DNA of 5,687 nucleotides from an uncultured Pseudorhodobacter sp. (lineage in GTDB: Bacteria; Pseudomonadota; Alphaproteobacteria; Rhodobacterales; Rhodobacteraceae). The position numbers and the translations under genes were made by a program. Of this stretch, positions 5,657 to 5,687 are shown piece by piece. The notes below the pieces were generated by a model. That model had not been told where the DNA came from. It did not search any database and was given only the letters and a program-made list of their open reading frames with translations. Within the stretch, counting starts at the first letter, position 1; every line of letters begins with the position of its first letter. Where the stretch lies: NCBI GenBank assembly GCA_937910975.1, contig CALEMZ010000405.1:1-5687 (forward strand), written 5' to 3'.

Positions 5657-5687
5657 CGGTGTGATCAGGCGGCTTTACTTTCGTGCT
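5633..5687 (-). mobile_element. Possible end of an insertion sequence interrupting the permease gene
   Basis: Permease homology ends abruptly at VFDYG near 5632. The following GGAGCTATGCCCGAAAGTTG (5633-5652) looks like a terminal inverted repeat; the general style recalls IS256-family ends, but this is a weak recollection. A minus-strand frame enters from the right edge and ends HESKAA with stop at 5665-5667, which would suit a transposase C-terminus close to the element's end. Only 55 bases are visible, with no second repeat or target duplication, so this is an inference from position and pattern. Confidence 0.35.

Noticed and set aside
1..5687. CRISPR array, tRNA or rRNA genes, toxin-antitoxin or defence cassette
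   Set aside because: No spaced direct repeats, tRNA-like cloverleaf, rRNA segment or recognisable toxin, antitoxin, nuclease or defence domain was found on either strand.

Overview
The window looks like a piece of a Rhodobacteraceae (roseobacter-type, Alphaproteobacteria) genome or contig. The evidence is protein similarity recalled from memory rather than searched: an HflC/DegP pair, a ferredoxin very close to Rhodobacter capsulatus FdVI (same C-terminal EKQI), and moderately high GC in most of the window. It starts inside a gene and ends inside a disrupted region.

Layout. Bases 1-756 (+) hold the C-terminal 251 residues of HflC, followed by a long rod-like intrinsic terminator (777-845). 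A periplasmic Do/DegP-family serine protease follows at 1023-2510 (+), with its own intrinsic terminator at 2534-2564. The next block is on the minus strand. A small lipoprotein with a peptidoglycan-binding-like domain (3807 down to 3267) is broken by a frameshift in an 11-base G/C homopolymer. It overlaps by 4 nt (ATGA) an HD-domain phosphohydrolase (3270 down to 2632). Divergently, on the plus strand, an FdVI-type [2Fe-2S] ferredoxin (4056-4379) overlaps by 1 nt a secreted FG-GAP/VCBS-like protein (4379 onward).

The right end is the unusual part. As sequenced, 4379-5656 is a single 425-codon frame that starts as the secreted FG-GAP protein and ends as a MalF/UgpA-type sugar ABC permease. 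I read this as an accident, not a designed fusion. The FG-GAP gene is shifted out of frame at a 9-base G run (4990-4998); its natural-looking C-terminus and stop lie in the next frame and end at 5067. The permease part has no N-terminus, has lower GC (86/180 over 5101-5280 against 112/180 over 4561-4740), and loses homology near 5633. From there the sequence looks like the end of an insertion element, possibly with a transposase reading in from the right on the minus strand.

How the genes work together: HflC and DegP are both envelope protein quality-control factors. The lipoprotein and FG-GAP protein are also envelope proteins; the ferredoxin and HD hydrolase are cytosolic. I did not find a convincing new defence or mobile system. 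The points most worth checking are the two poly-G frame breaks in exported-protein genes (sequencing error, phase variation or slippage) and the permease fragment with its two breakpoints.
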